Both the position numbers and the translations under genes were made by a program. Of a stretch of 64,000 bases of DNA, positions 63,690 through 64,000 are shown piece by piece (within the stretch, counting starts at the first letter, position 1; the number at the start of each line of letters is the position of its first letter). This DNA comes from Moraxella osloensis (GTDB lineage: Bacteria; Pseudomonadota; Gammaproteobacteria; Pseudomonadales; Moraxellaceae), in the NCBI RefSeq assembly GCF_001553955.1, contig NZ_CP014234.1, positions 1,798,001 through 1,862,000 on the forward strand, given 5' to 3'. The notes beneath the pieces are model-generated. The model was not told the DNA's origin. It searched no databases and was given only the letters and a program-made list of their open reading frames with translations.

Positions 63690-64000
63690 TTATACAGAGA
63701 CTTCAGCCTTAATTGTGGCATGGCTTTGATAATTTTTAATTTTTATATCGTTAAAATCAAAGGCAAAAATGTCAGTAATGTCAGGGTTGAGCCAAAGCTC
63801 GGGTAGGGCAAACGGCTCACGACTAAGCTGCTCATGCACTTGCTGTAAATGATTGTTATAGATATGACAATCGCCGCCCGTCCACACAAACTCACCGACG
63901 CCAAGCCCCGTCACATGGGCTATCATATGGGTTAGCAAGGCATAGCTGGCGATGTTAAAAGGTACACCCAAAAACAAATCCGCCGAGCGTTGGTACAACT
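63690..64000 (-). CDS. thyA: Thymidylate synthase, C-terminal part (5' end outside window)
   Basis: The final 103 residues of Thy[21 protein letters not shown] contains the folate/dUMP-binding block, and [20 protein letters not shown] the second. The ending (ATIKAEVSV) is close to the family's AxxAPVAV tail. The catalytic Cys (PCH) lies upstream, outside the window. It converts dUMP to dTMP, producing dihydrofolate, which folA downstream recycles. Confidence 0.96.
   Translation of the reverse strand, partial: LYQRSADLFLGVPFNIASYALLTHMIAHVTGLGVGEFVWTGGDCHIYNNHLQQVHEQLSREPFALPELWLNPDITDIFAFDFNDIKIKNYQSHATIKAEVSV

Overview
The window looks like a chromosomal segment of a gamma-proteobacterium of the Moraxellaceae (Moraxella/Psychrobacter type). 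This is inferred from moderate GC, AT-rich spacers, gene orders such as rpsP-rimM-trmD-rplS, corC-lnt and algZ-algR-hemC-hemD, and the mixture of urea utilisation with many IS and TnpB elements. No species call is possible from the sequence alone.

Region 1 (1-6.7 kb) is accessory DNA. It holds the 3' end of a type III restriction gene, an IS481-type element, a large tyrosine recombinase whose 5' end is cut by that element, and a HipB-HipA toxin-antitoxin pair. It closes at 6223-6267 with a 45-nt copy of the 3' half of tRNA-Gly(GCC), the expected scar of an island integrated in that tRNA. Just beyond lies a small array of GTGACC repeats at 11-bp spacing.

Region 2 (6.7-12.1 kb) holds a UvrD/Rep-like helicase, a small exported protein, and a two-gene RNA-repair-like cassette: a fused polynucleotide kinase/T4 Rnl1-type RNA ligase followed by a metallophosphoesterase. 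Three hairpins and a tRNA-5'-like stretch lie upstream of the cassette.

Region 3 (12.1-20.3 kb) is scarred. An IS3-family element separates the 3' half of a phospholipase C gene from an unrelated truncated gene. Next come an unknown 183-aa protein, a decayed AlbA/Schlafen-type ATP-binding gene with a poly-G repeat that decides its frame, a SWIM-SNF2 helicase and the tail of an EamA transporter.

Region 4 (20.3-33.4 kb) is a complete urea module: ureD, ureA, a fused ureB-ureC gene, ureE, ureF, ureG and ureJ, followed by the urea ABC importer urtABCDE. A textbook sigma-54 promoter precedes ureD and a weaker one precedes urtA, so nitrogen control of both uptake and hydrolysis is likely.

Region 5 (33.4-48 kb) contains fumC, a TRIC-type channel, an Anbu proteasome-like gene with a transglutaminase and an ATP-grasp/alpha-E fusion, an ABC exporter, an alpha/beta hydrolase, an AlkB-like oxygenase and hisA. 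Two near-identical TnpB-only IS605-type elements sit at 35 and 46.6 kb, and remnants of a ring-cleaving dioxygenase and an NhaD antiporter are present.

Region 6 (48-64 kb) is mostly core: rpsP-rimM-trmD-rplS, yggX, a gamma-glutamylcyclotransferase-like gene, argH, algZ-algR, hemC-hemD, mutY, a dienelactone hydrolase, a YcgN-type protein, corC-lnt, a membrane-anchored low-complexity protein, folA and the end of thyA.
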